Assembly (NCBI GenBank): GCA_024645085.1
Contig: JAHEGN010000012.1
Span: 1 to 64,000 of the forward strand
Length of the DNA: 64,000 bases
Source: Rhodobiaceae bacterium
GTDB lineage: Bacteria > Pseudomonadota > Alphaproteobacteria > RS24
Reading direction: 5' to 3'
Positions 53,000 to 61,639 of this stretch are shown here, one piece after another (positions within the stretch are counted from its first letter, which is position 1; every line of letters starts with the position of its first letter). The notes below the pieces were generated by a model. It was not told where the DNA came from and ran no database searches. It saw only the letters and a program-made list of their open reading frames with translations. Position numbers and translations under genes: made by a program.

Positions 53000-55261
53000 A
53001 TGGCACATCCATCTTTTAATCGTAAGCAGGCGACAACAATCAATGTCGTCGCGCTTGGCATAATTTCGTTAATGGTTCTGATCGGCCTGTCGCCGTCAGA
53101 CAAAACATCATCAAGCCAAGCGCCGCAAACCGGTGCCACGGCCAGTGATACATTAGGTCAAATTGACACCACGCGCATTGTCAACGCAGATGCCGCGCCC
53201 GGTGATTGGTTGGCTTATGGTCGCGACTATCGTGAGCAGCGTTTCTCGCCGCTGACCCAAATCAATAAAGACAGTATTGATGAGCTGGAACTGGCTTGGT
53301 CATTTGACATGCTCACCACGCGTGGTCTTGAGGCGTCGCCAATTGTCGCCGACGGGGTGATGTATATGACCGGCTCGTGGAGTGTGGTGTATGCGGTTGA
53401 TGCGAAAACCGGTGAAGAGCTGTGGTCATATGACCCAGAAGTGCCCGGCGATTGGGCCCGCAAAGCGTGTTGCGACGTCGTCAATCGCGGCGTTGCGGTG
53501 TACGACGGCGCCGTCTATGTCGCCAGCCTTGATGGCTATTTGATTGCCTTAAATGCGCAAAACGGTGAAGTGATCTGGCGCAAAAACACAATTATTGATC
53601 GCGCGCGCGCCTATACAATCACTGGCGCGCCACGGGTTGCCAATGGCCGTGTGTTCATCGGCAATGGCGGCGGCGAATATGGTGTGCGTGGCTATGTCAC
53701 CGCCTATGATGCCAAAACCGGCGAGCAAGACTGGCGCTTCTACACAGTGCCAGGCGATCCATCGAAACCATTTGAGCATCCTGAAATGGAAGAAGCCGCC
53801 GCCACTTGGAAAGGTGGCGAGTGGTGGAAAATCGGCGGTGGCGGCACGGTTTGGAATTCCATCGTTTATGACCCGGATACAGACACAGTGTTCTTAGGCG
53901 TCGGCAATGGCTCGCCTTGGACACGGTCGATTCGTTCGCCAGGCGGTGGTGATAATTTATTCTTATCCTCTATTGTGGCGCTTGACCCCAATACCGGCCG
54001 CAAGAAATGGCACTATCAAACAACCCCGGGCGACACATGGGACTACACAGCCGTGCAAGACATGATGTTGGCCGATATGGAAATCGACGGCAAACAGCGC
54101 AAAGTGATTATGCAAGCCCCGAAAAATGGCTTCTTCTATGTGCTTGACCGCGCCACAGGCGAATTATTGCGCGCCAATCCATATGTCGCGGTGAACTGGG
54201 CCAGCCATATTGATATGGCCACAGGCCGTCCGGTGGAAATCGCCGAACGCGATTGGAACAGCAGCAAAAAGTCAGCCTGGATTCTGCCGGGCCCGCTCGG
54301 CGGTCACAATTGGCAGGCCATGTCGTTTAACCCCGACACTGGCTTGGTTTATATTCCAGCCATGGAAAGCCCGTTGGTCTATGATGTAGATCATGATTTC
54401 AAAGCCACGGGTCGCTATAAATATATTGAAGGCGGTTGGAACACGGGCATTGAATTTGGCCGTTTGCTCGAAGTCATGGGCAATCACCCTGATCTGCCAC
54501 CAGCCAAGGGCTATATCACGGCTTTTGACCCGTTGACCGGTAAAACTCATTGGGTCAAAGAACACGGCACCCATTGGAATGGCGGCACGCTCTCAACGGC
54601 AGCTGGCCTTGTTTTCCAAGGCAATGGCGATGGCTTTATTGTCGCTTATGACGCCAAAACCGGCGCTGAAGTTTGGAAAGTCAACACTTACACCAGCATT
54701 ATTGCGCCGCCGGTTACCTATATGGTTGATGGCGAGCAATATATTGCCATTCAAGTTGGTTCTGGTGGTGCCGCTGGCCTCACTGAAGGCGATGCAGCCA
54801 CCCCGGCTTCTGCCAAATATGGCAATTTCGGGCGCCTTGTTGCCTTTAAGCTGAATGGTGGTTTGTCGATTGAGGAGCCAGAAAGCTGGGCGCGGGAAAT
54901 TCCTGAGCCACCAGTGATCAATGCCTCAGCTGAGCAAATTGACCGTGGCATGGAAAAATACCATGAGGTCTGCACCTTCTGCCATGGCATTGGTGTTTAT
55001 GGCGGGGCTGTGGTGCCAGATTTGCGCAAAATGAGCCCGCAAACCCACCGCATGTTCAAAGAGATTGTGCTTGAGGGGCTGCTCGAAGATCGCGGCATGT
55101 CAAACTTCTCAGATCGTTTGAACGAGCAAGATGTTGAAGATATTTACGCCTTCATCAACGCCCGTGCTTGGCAAGATTATAGCTTGCAAGAAGACGCCAA
55201 AAAAGCGGCGACGGGCGATAAGACAAGTGCCCTCGAAGTCACTGCGCCAGCGGTGCGCTAA
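53000..55261 (+). CDS. PQQ-dependent alcohol dehydrogenase with cytochrome c domain
   Basis: A 753-residue periplasmic quinohemoprotein. An N-terminal span (about 15-33) anchors or exports it. The eight-bladed propeller starts at about 80, with tryptophan-docking repeats such as LYVFD-type YAVDAKTGEELWSYD and ALDPNTGRKKWHYQ. The vicinal cysteines C157-C158 in KACCDVV form the PQQ-contacting disulfide. Catalytic Asp lies in GDTWDYTA; the +2 residue is Thr, not Asp, so it looks calcium- rather than lanthanide-dependent. The C-terminal haem c site is CTFCH (about 658-662). An AGTGGAGGAG ribosome site fixes the start at 53000. It ends four bases into a convergent gene. Confidence 0.93.
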   Translation: MAHPSFNRKQATTINVVALGIISLMVLIGLSPSDKTSSSQAPQTGATASDTLGQIDTTRIVNADAAPGDWLAYGRDYREQRFSPLTQINKDSIDELELAWSFDMLTTRGLEASPIVADGVMYMTGSWSVVYAVDAKTGEELWSYDPEVPGDWARKACCDVVNRGVAVYDGAVYVASLDGYLIALNAQNGEVIWRKNTIIDRARAYTITGAPRVANGRVFIGNGGGEYGVRGYVTAYDAKTGEQDWRFYTVPGDPSKPFEHPEMEEAAATWKGGEWWKIGGGGTVWNSIVYDPDTDTVFLGVGNGSPWTRSIRSPGGGDNLFLSSIVALDPNTGRKKWHYQTTPGDTWDYTAVQDMMLADMEIDGKQRKVIMQAPKNGFFYVLDRATGELLRANPYVAVNWASHIDMATGRPVEIAERDWNSSKKSAWILPGPLGGHNWQAMSFNPDTGLVYIPAMESPLVYDVDHDFKATGRYKYIEGGWNTGIEFGRLLEVMGNHPDLPPAKGYITAFDPLTGKTHWVKEHGTHWNGGTLSTAAGLVFQGNGDGFIVAYDAKTGAEVWKVNTYTSIIAPPVTYMVDGEQYIAIQVGSGGAAGLTEGDAATPASAKYGNFGRLVAFKLNGGLSIEEPESWAREIPEPPVINASAEQIDRGMEKYHEVCTFCHGIGVYGGAVVPDLRKMSPQTHRMFKEIVLEGLLEDRGMSNFSDRLNEQDVEDIYAFINARAWQDYSLQEDAKKAATGDKTSALEVTAPAVR

Positions 55262-55815
55262 CGGGCAGACTTTGGCGGCAAGCTCGGCGCTGGTAATTCT
55301 CTGAATTCCAGTTTCAGCCGATCTTTATCGCCTTCAGAATCGGGACGGCTTTTTTGGCCGTCCCTTTTTTGTGACTTTTTATCCTCGTCTGGATTGGCCG
55401 CCTTATAGCTCAAATTTGCTTCCAATGGCTTGCCATTGTCGACCTCTTTCAGCGCCTCATCAATTTGCTCAGCCAATTCTGGCGAAAACGGCAATTGATA
55501 AAGCCGCGGGCGGGCCATCAGCGCGCCATGTTCGGATAGAGCTTGCGCCAGAATATAAATCGCGCCATCGGTTTTTTGTGCCTTATCAGGCTCCTCAACC
55601 ACGGCCCAGTGCAGTTTGAACGGATTGGGCGGGGTTTGCGCAATGGCCCAGCCGCGCAATTCCTGCGTGCCCTGATAAGCGGCAAAATACAGCAAGGTTA
55701 CCAAGCCAATGGCTGCCAACTTAATTTCATGGCGCCAAGATGTGTTGAGATTGAGGTTGAGCAGCAAGGCCGCCAATAGCGCATAGGCGACACCGAGCAT
55801 CAGAGGAATGGTCAT
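55258..55815 (-). CDS. two-span membrane protein of a MotA/ExbD-like operon, unknown family
   Basis: A 185-residue protein I do not recognise. Two spans lie at about 4-22 and 31-48. A compact soluble part follows (about 60-135) with NPFKLHWAVVEEPDK, AIYILAQAL and RPRLYQLPFSPELAEQIDEA. The last 50 residues are charged and low in complexity (KKSQKRDGQKSRPDSEGDKD). It is the third gene of a leftward trio; its start overlaps the upstream gene by four bases (ATGA). An intrinsic terminator of the opposite strand is embedded in the part coding for the charged tail. Probably an accessory subunit of the same complex. Confidence 0.7.
   Translation of the reverse strand: MTIPLMLGVAYALLAALLLNLNLNTSWRHEIKLAAIGLVTLLYFAAYQGTQELRGWAIAQTPPNPFKLHWAVVEEPDKAQKTDGAIYILAQALSEHGALMARPRLYQLPFSPELAEQIDEALKEVDNGKPLEANLSYKAANPDEDKKSQKRDGQKSRPDSEGDKDRLKLEFRELPAPSLPPKSAR
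55342..55370 (+). terminator. Rho-independent terminator for the PQQ dehydrogenase, inside an opposing gene
   Basis: GGGACGGC and GCCGTCCC form a perfect 8-bp stem with a 7-base loop, followed by TTTTTT. It lies 81 bases after the PQQ dehydrogenase stop and within the coding region of the convergent gene. No T-run follows on the other strand, so it works in the rightward direction only. Confidence 0.88.
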
Positions 55816-56447
55816 TGGCTACCTGCCTTTTGTTGTTCAACCGGATTGGCGCGAATGAGCAATTTATTGCGCCGCGCCATTTCCACCACATTGCCAGCCG
55901 CATCAAGGCGGAAGCGAATGGCGGTCTGTTCGTCACCGGCACCCGCTAGCGTATTATTGCCAGCGTAAATCAGCGTCACTTGCGGATTGAGTTTTTCAAC
56001 CTTCACCTTAACCTCCACCGGCCGTTTGGTCGGCGATTTATAGTGCAATAAATTGACCACATATTCGCCTGCCGCAATGCCGCGCAGGGTCACAATTTCT
56101 TGGTTCAGCGGATTTTCAATGCGCTGACCATTGACCGTAATATTGTCGCCGAGCGCCCCGCGGTCATCGCGGTCAAGGTGCATCAGCCCAGCCTCGCGCG
56201 TGTCAAACCAAACAAGATTGCCTTCACCATCCTCAACAATCAGATCCACATCATCAGTGTGACCATCCGGCCATTGGGCGGTAATCATAAATTCAGCTTT
56301 TGGCGAGATTTTGCCATCGGGAATTTGCGGCCGAATAAGAATAAAGGCGACAAAAAACATGAAGGCAAAACCAAGCAACGCATTGAATAAAATATCGGTA
56401 AAAGCGTTTTGGTCTTCGGCCGGTGTTTGCAGGCGGCGTCCGATCAT
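55812..56447 (-). CDS. ExbD/MotB-like one-span protein with YfaP/DUF2135-like domain
   Basis: A 211-residue protein. One N-terminal span (about 19-39, ILFNALLGFAFMFFVAFILI) is preceded by Asp18 (FTDILFN), placed like the proton-carrying Asp of MotB, TolR and ExbD. The periplasmic part (40-211) is beta-rich. Its stretch DDVDLIVEDGEGNLVWFDT followed by HLDRDDRGALGDN recalls YfaP/DUF2135 domains. No OmpA peptidoglycan-binding domain is present. It overlaps both neighbours by four bases (ATGA). By architecture it is the stator partner of the MotA/TolQ-like protein. Function unknown. Confidence 0.72.
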   Translation of the reverse strand: MIGRRLQTPAEDQNAFTDILFNALLGFAFMFFVAFILIRPQIPDGKISPKAEFMITAQWPDGHTDDVDLIVEDGEGNLVWFDTREAGLMHLDRDDRGALGDNITVNGQRIENPLNQEIVTLRGIAAGEYVVNLLHYKSPTKRPVEVKVKVEKLNPQVTLIYAGNNTLAGAGDEQTAIRFRLDAAGNVVEMARRNKLLIRANPVEQQKAGSQ

Positions 56448-57121
56448 AGCGTTTCCTGCTCACTCATCCGCAGAAGAAGATGTTGCATGGAATCGGCGAG
56501 AAACTGGAATTGCACGCGCAGCAATAAATTGCTCACCAGTCCGGTCAGAGTGGTGTATAGCGCCACCGCCATGCCGCCGCTCATTTGGCCCAGCGCCGCT
56601 TGCAGGCTGGCAGGCTCAAAGCTTTGCATAGCGGCAATTGGCGCCAGCATTAAAATAAAGCCGATAATCGTCCCCAAAAGCCCAAGCTTGAGCACCGCAT
56701 CACAGGCAAACCAGCCATGGTTTAGCCAACGCGCCATAATGGTCTCGGTAATGTCGATAGGCTGGCCGCGCAAATCGCCAATGTCACGATTTTTCTGTTG
56801 CACCCAGAGCAGCAGATATAGCCAGCGTGCGCTCATCGCCAGCCAAATGCCAATAATCCCCCAAGAAATGCGGCTATTGTCGCCCTCCAGCAAAAGCGCC
56901 ATAAGGCCGCGCTCATATAGCAGATAGATACCAAAAATTATCAGGCCCAATAAAATAAGCCCCTGCATGAATGATTTATTGGCGTTCAAATGCGTTTCGA
57001 CCACGATAACTCTCCCCGCGAAAACTGCCGCCAGTTTAAGCAAGCCAAGCCATAGTGTCGACCCCATGAGCGCTAAATTAAACCCGCTTTGGCTGGTCAA
57101 ATTGCTTGCAAAAAAAGCCAA
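56444..57121 (-). CDS. MotA/TolQ/ExbB-like proton-channel protein
   Basis: A 225-residue membrane protein. Spans lie near 52-68, 86-106, 144-164 and 181-201. The MotA/TolQ/ExbB domain is at about 140-215: LGLLGTIIGFILML, then MSGGMAVALYTTLTGLVSNL with the Thr-rich third-helix pattern (T190, T191, T193) of TolQ and ExbB. First gene of the leftward trio. It lacks the long cytoplasmic torque-generating loop of flagellar MotA. No TonB, TolA, TolB or Pal gene is adjacent, so it is not the usual Tol or Ton system. The start lies 34 bases from the divergent transporter gene. Confidence 0.8.
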   Translation of the reverse strand: MAFFASNLTSQSGFNLALMGSTLWLGLLKLAAVFAGRVIVVETHLNANKSFMQGLILLGLIIFGIYLLYERGLMALLLEGDNSRISWGIIGIWLAMSARWLYLLLWVQQKNRDIGDLRGQPIDITETIMARWLNHGWFACDAVLKLGLLGTIIGFILMLAPIAAMQSFEPASLQAALGQMSGGMAVALYTTLTGLVSNLLLRVQFQFLADSMQHLLLRMSEQETL

Positions 57122-57155
57122 TTAATGGTGCTGTCTTGGCTGGGAGTTTGATAAA

Positions 57156-58535
57156 ATGAGTAGTGTTTCAGCGACAAATACAGGCGGGCCAACCGCGGCT
57201 GTGAAACTAAAAACAATGATCCTCTATGGCCTGCCGCCAGTGGGCGCTGGCTATATGTTCTGCATTGTGTCGCTCTATGTGATGAAATTTTCCACCGATG
57301 TGTTGTTGATTGCGCCTGCGGTTATGGGGCTTATTTTCGGCATTTCGCGGTTCTGGGATGCGATTTCTGATCCGCTGGTTGGCTATTTGTCAGACAAGAC
57401 CAATTCGCGCTGGGGGCGGCGACGCCCATGGCTATTTTGGAGCGTGATACCGGTTTTTGTCAGTTTCTGGATGGTCACCGCACCGCCCGAGAGCTTGACC
57501 GGTATGCCATTGATCTTGTGGATGGGGGCTGGGGTGATTTTATTTTACTCAGCCCAGACCATGTTCATTGTGCCGCATATGTCGCTCGGGGCTGAGCTGA
57601 GCGATGATTACCATGAGCGCAATAAGATTTTCGGGGCCCGACATGCTGGCTGGGTATTGGGTTACATCAGTGCACTGGCGACCATGTATTGGCTGATTAA
57701 AGCCGAGCAAGCCGGGCCCGAACAAGTGCGCGCCTTGGCTGGCGCGCAGTCGATTTATGCCGGTATTTTTAGCGCCATTCTGCTCTTGGCCTGTGTCTAT
57801 GGCATTCGTGAGCGTTCTGAATTTGCCGGACGCGGGGCTGAAAAACCATGGACGGCGGCCAAGGATATTTGGCAAAACTCGCATGCCCGCTTGCTGCTGA
57901 TTGTGATTTTCATCGAGAATTTGGGCGGCGCGGTGATTACAATTTTGACCCTGTATAACGCCCAATATGTTTTGAAAGCGCCGACTATGGCGCCGTTTTT
58001 TATTCTCGCCTATATGGTCTGGTCGCTGATTCTTGTGCCCATATGGATGCCCTTGGCGCGCCGTGTCGGCAAGAAAAGATTGTGGATTTACTCCATGGTC
58101 GTCACCGGTTTTGCCTTTGGCGGCATGTTCTTCTTAAATGAAGGCGATGATTTGATTTTGATTGTGCTGGCCTCTATTGCCGGCGCCGCGGGTGGTTGTG
58201 GTGGCACCATTAACCCGTCGATTAAATCCGACGTCATTGACTATGACGAATATCAAACCGGCGAGCGCAAAGAGGGCGCTTATTTTGCAGCTTGGTATTT
58301 TGTCACCAAATCAGCCTATGGCGTGATGTTGACGGTGACTGGCTTTGCCCTTGGCATTGTTGGCTTCATGCCCAATGTCGAGCAGACCGAAGGCGTCATT
58401 TTAATGATGAAGTTCCTGTATGGCGGCATACCGTTCATTTTCTATCTGGCGGGTGCTTTTTTATTAATGCGTTTTGCGTTTAATGAAAAAGAGCATGGCG
58501 AAATTGTTGCTCAATTGGAAGCACGCGGGCGATAA
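57156..58535 (+). CDS. GPH-family major facilitator transporter (second copy)
   Basis: A 459-residue permease with about twelve spans. The signature RFWDAISDPLVGYLSDKTNSR with RWGRRRPWLFW lies near residues 68-95, and SIKSDVIDYDEYQTGERKEG in the second half marks the GPH family. An AGTTTGATAAA leader with GGGAG upstream supports the start. It is followed by DUF1329 and lies in a segment with PQQ dehydrogenase and BVMO. Import of a substrate used by these enzymes is a reasonable guess, not shown. Paralogue of the gene at 21.9 kb. Confidence 0.88.
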   Translation: MSSVSATNTGGPTAAVKLKTMILYGLPPVGAGYMFCIVSLYVMKFSTDVLLIAPAVMGLIFGISRFWDAISDPLVGYLSDKTNSRWGRRRPWLFWSVIPVFVSFWMVTAPPESLTGMPLILWMGAGVILFYSAQTMFIVPHMSLGAELSDDYHERNKIFGARHAGWVLGYISALATMYWLIKAEQAGPEQVRALAGAQSIYAGIFSAILLLACVYGIRERSEFAGRGAEKPWTAAKDIWQNSHARLLLIVIFIENLGGAVITILTLYNAQYVLKAPTMAPFFILAYMVWSLILVPIWMPLARRVGKKRLWIYSMVVTGFAFGGMFFLNEGDDLILIVLASIAGAAGGCGGTINPSIKSDVIDYDEYQTGERKEGAYFAAWYFVTKSAYGVMLTVTGFALGIVGFMPNVEQTEGVILMMKFLYGGIPFIFYLAGAFLLMRFAFNEKEHGEIVAQLEARGR

Positions 58536-58605
58536 GTAAATTTCTAAGCTTGCTAAACTTGCTCATCACTTGTTACTGTTGCGCGTCTAAACGGGGAGAG
58601 ACACG

Positions 58606-59961
58606 ATGATGAAATTTAAGCATTTGGGGCTGGTGGTTGCACTTGCCTTGGCCACGGTTCAAGGCGCGCAGGCAGCTGATGCATCGCTTTTGGGCAGTAA
58701 ACTCACACCACTTGGTTCAGATCCGTCGGCCTCAAGCGATGGCACGATTCCGGCATGGACGGGGGGTATCACGTCGCCACCGGCTGGCTATGTGAAGGGC
58801 GAAGACCATATTGACCCTTATGCAGATGATAAAATTCTTTTCTCCATCACCGCTGAAAATCTCGCCAAACACAAAGACCGTTTGAGCGCTGGCCAGCAAG
58901 CCATGTTCGCGCGTCATCCGCAAAGCTATCGCATGGATATTTATCCGACGCGGCGCAGCTGTTCCTTGCCAGAAGCAGTGTATCAAGCGACCAAAGAAAA
59001 CGCCAAAAACGCGCAATTGCTCAATGATGGCAATAATATTGGCGGCGCCCGCATTGGCGTGCCTTTCCCGATTCCACAATCAGCGATTGAGATTTACTGG
59101 AACCATAATTTCCATTGGCACGGTCACCGTTACCACGCCAAAACATCTGGCGCCGGTGTCGAGCCGAACGGCACGATCACCCGCATTGTGCGTGAAGACT
59201 GGCGCTATAATTTTTACGCCGACCCAGAAATGTCGTTGGACGAGTTGGAAAACCGTCAGTTTGATTGGATGGGCATATGGACAGCGCCGCCGCGCTTTAA
59301 CGGGGCTGGCTTTTCGATGACCAATACCATTGACCAGACCGTGCAACCGCGTGAGGGTTCAATGTTCCGCCCTGATTTGCGCAAAATTATGCGCGCCACA
59401 CCGGCTGCCGCCACTTATGACGGGCCGCTGAGCACCTCGGCTGGTTTGCGCCAGAATGATAATATGTTCTTGTTCAGTGGCGCGCCTGATCGCTATGAGT
59501 GGAAAATTGTCGGCAAGCGTGAGATGTATGTGCCTTACAACGCCTATAAAGCTTCATCAACCGCCAATGATCCGGCTGATTTAATGACGCCAAATCATTT
59601 GAACCCAGATTTTCTGCGCTATGAATTGCATCGCGTTTGGGTCATTGAAGCCACCGGCAAGCCGGGCATAATAATGAATTATGGCCGCCGCACCTTCTAT
59701 GTCGACGAGGACAGCTGGATTTTCCTTGAAGCCGATTTATACGATCAGCAGGGCGAGCTAACCCGCACTCAGCATGCTTTCATCAAAAATTATTATGAAG
59801 CACCAGCCTGCGTATTTGAATTTGACGTGATGCATGATTTGGCCAGTGGCCGCTATAATGTTGATCACATTAAAAACGAATATGGGCCAGCCGATCTTGA
59901 TTATGACTTGCGCCAGCGTGATTTTGGTTCAAGCGCTTTGAAACGCAGAATTGGACGTTAG
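58606..59961 (+). CDS. exported DUF1329 protein
   Basis: A 451-residue exported protein. Signal peptide to about residue 24 (VQGAQAADA). DUF1329 landmarks follow: LTPLGSDPSASSDGTIPAWTGG written as two parts (LTPLG... and GTIPAWTGGI), then HPQSYRMDIYPTRRSCSLP and GARIGVPFPIPQSAIEIYWNH. The family is thought to adopt a LolA/LolB-like fold. It occurs with RND transporters and DUF1302 proteins in gammaproteobacterial sterol and lipid gene groups; here those partners are absent. A GGGGAGAG ribosome site precedes the ATG. Its stop overlaps a GTG start (TAGTG). Confidence 0.88.
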   Translation: MMKFKHLGLVVALALATVQGAQAADASLLGSKLTPLGSDPSASSDGTIPAWTGGITSPPAGYVKGEDHIDPYADDKILFSITAENLAKHKDRLSAGQQAMFARHPQSYRMDIYPTRRSCSLPEAVYQATKENAKNAQLLNDGNNIGGARIGVPFPIPQSAIEIYWNHNFHWHGHRYHAKTSGAGVEPNGTITRIVREDWRYNFYADPEMSLDELENRQFDWMGIWTAPPRFNGAGFSMTNTIDQTVQPREGSMFRPDLRKIMRATPAAATYDGPLSTSAGLRQNDNMFLFSGAPDRYEWKIVGKREMYVPYNAYKASSTANDPADLMTPNHLNPDFLRYELHRVWVIEATGKPGIIMNYGRRTFYVDEDSWIFLEADLYDQQGELTRTQHAFIKNYYEAPACVFEFDVMHDLASGRYNVDHIKNEYGPADLDYDLRQRDFGSSALKRRIGR

Positions 59962-60587
59962 TGTCTGATTTAGCTGACCTTAATCTGCCGCTGGATATTG
60001 CCACTGTGAAGGGGTTTTTAGACCCGCTTGAGGGGGCAGCGCTCTATCAGGCGGCAATTGATATGTCACCGCATGGCCTTTGCGTTGAAATCGGCAGCTA
60101 TTGCGGAAAATCAACCGTTTACCTCGGCGCGGCCTGTCAACAAGCTGGCGGCACATTGGTTGCCATTGACCATCATCGTGGCTCGGAAGAAAATCAGCCG
60201 GGCGAAGAATATTTTGACCCTGATTTGGATGATGGCGCTGGCGGCATGTCATCGCTGGCCCTGTTCCGCGACACCATAAAGCGGGCTGGCTTGGAAGATA
60301 CAGTGGTGCCGGTTTTGGCGTCATCAGCCATGGCGGCAAAAATTATCACCGCCGATTTGGCCCTTGTATTTATTGATGGCGGCCATTCGCTACCAGCGGC
60401 AATGGCTGATTATCGCCATTGGGGTGCCCGGGTAATGTCGGGCGGGCTATTGGCCATTCATGATGTGTTTCCCAATCACGCCGATGGCGGACGACCGCCG
60501 CATGACATCTATAAATTGGCTTTGCATTCAGGCTTGTTTGCCGAAGTCGCCGCCGTCAAATCACTGCGCTTGTTGCGTCGTCTTTAA
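59961..60587 (+). CDS. class I SAM-dependent methyltransferase
   Basis: A 208-residue methyltransferase starting at GTG, which overlaps the DUF1329 stop (TAGTG). SAM-binding motif I is CVEIGSYCGKSTVYLG (about 41-56), motif II is LVAIDHHRGSEEN, and LALVFIDGGHSLPAAMADY follows. The last part has GGLLAIHDVFPNHADGG. The pattern fits methyltransferase-24 type small-molecule O-methyltransferases. It reads rightward with DUF1329 but converges, sharing a TTAA at the stops, on the alpha-alpha-barrel gene. Its role may belong with either neighbour. Confidence 0.85.
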   Translation: MSDLADLNLPLDIATVKGFLDPLEGAALYQAAIDMSPHGLCVEIGSYCGKSTVYLGAACQQAGGTLVAIDHHRGSEENQPGEEYFDPDLDDGAGGMSSLALFRDTIKRAGLEDTVVPVLASSAMAAKIITADLALVFIDGGHSLPAAMADYRHWGARVMSGGLLAIHDVFPNHADGGRPPHDIYKLALHSGLFAEVAAVKSLRLLRRL

Positions 60588-61639
60588 TCGCGTTGGCTCA
60601 GCACCCCATGGGCGGGGGTGATTTGGTGCACGCTGTCAAAAGCCAGAATGACCGCACCCGCCGTCCAAGCTGGCCGTTCAACCGGCCAAAAAACCCGCTG
60701 CTCAACTTGCATACCCATCCAATAGGCGCCCGTGTCATCACGGAATTGCTCGAGCCAGCTGAGTATGGTTTGGGCTTTTTCTTGCGCCCCTTGGCTGACC
60801 AAGGCGATCACCAATTCGGCGGTTTCAGCCACTGTCACCCAGGGTTCATCAGCCACGCAACGGCAGCCAAAACCATCAATAATGAACTTATCCCAATCCG
60901 CCTCTAGTCGGGCTTGGCCTTGTTCAAGGCTCAGCGCGCCGCTGAGAACCGGATAATACCAATCCATGGAATAGCGGTCTTTGGCCTCCCATGTGCGGTC
61001 GTAACGTTCCGGCTTATGAGCCAGCGCCTCGGCCAGTTTGGCGCGGGCGTGCTGCCAATGCGGCCGGTCTTTCGACAGCGCCTCGGCTAATTTCAGAGCG
61101 CAGCTGAGGCTTTTGTGTATCGAACTATTGCCGGTGACCAGCGCATCTTCTTCAGGCGTTCCAGCATCGCGCGCCGTCCACCGAATATCGCCTTGCGGAT
61201 ATTGCAGGGCGATAACAAAGTCGATTGCCGCTTCCACCATGGGCCAATTGGCATGCGCATAATCCAGATCTTGGTGGAGGCATAAATGGTGCCAAATGGC
61301 AGTCGCGCAATAGGCGATAAAATTCGTGTCGCGAATTTGCTGGCCCGTGTCCATGCCTTTATTGGTGAATTGGTGCAACTCCTCGTCAATTGGCACGGCG
61401 CTGCCCAATTGCCCCCACCAAGAGCCATCTTCGAGCTGGCTATTGCGCAGATAGGCAATCGCTTTTTCTGCCTCAGCACGCGCGCCTATGACATTCAGCC
61501 CCATTGCCGCTTCCAAATGGTTCCAAGGGTCAATGACGCCATTTTTGAACCATGGAATAGAACCATCGGCATTTTGCAGGCTTAAAATCGTCGCATGGGC
61601 GCCATCAAAATAGCCGTCGAATTGGCGATTAAGGCTCAT
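60584..61639 (-). CDS. alpha-alpha-barrel protein, prenyltransferase/squalene-oxidase-repeat-like
   Basis: A 351-residue protein made of helical repeats. SLQNADGSIPWFKNG (about 20-34) and NSQLEDGSWWGQLGS (about 66-80) are QW-like repeat turns. DPWNHLEAAMGLNVIGARAE, SSIHKSLSCALKLAEAL and WPVERPAWTAGAVILAF fit an (alpha/alpha)6 barrel. No DxDD or DCTAE motif of squalene cyclases is visible, so cyclase activity is unlikely. A glycoside-active or isoprenoid-binding role is possible. It overlaps the upstream methyltransferase gene by four bases (ATGA), last gene of a three-gene operon. Confidence 0.72.
   Translation of the reverse strand: MSLNRQFDGYFDGAHATILSLQNADGSIPWFKNGVIDPWNHLEAAMGLNVIGARAEAEKAIAYLRNSQLEDGSWWGQLGSAVPIDEELHQFTNKGMDTGQQIRDTNFIAYCATAIWHHLCLHQDLDYAHANWPMVEAAIDFVIALQYPQGDIRWTARDAGTPEEDALVTGNSSIHKSLSCALKLAEALSKDRPHWQHARAKLAEALAHKPERYDRTWEAKDRYSMDWYYPVLSGALSLEQGQARLEADWDKFIIDGFGCRCVADEPWVTVAETAELVIALVSQGAQEKAQTILSWLEQFRDDTGAYWMGMQVEQRVFWPVERPAWTAGAVILAFDSVHQITPAHGVLSQRD

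Noticed and set aside
55258-57121. Zorya-type anti-phage defence (ZorAB)
   Set aside because: No OmpA-like domain in the MotB-like protein, no long ZorA tail, and no ZorC/D/E or nuclease gene adjacent.
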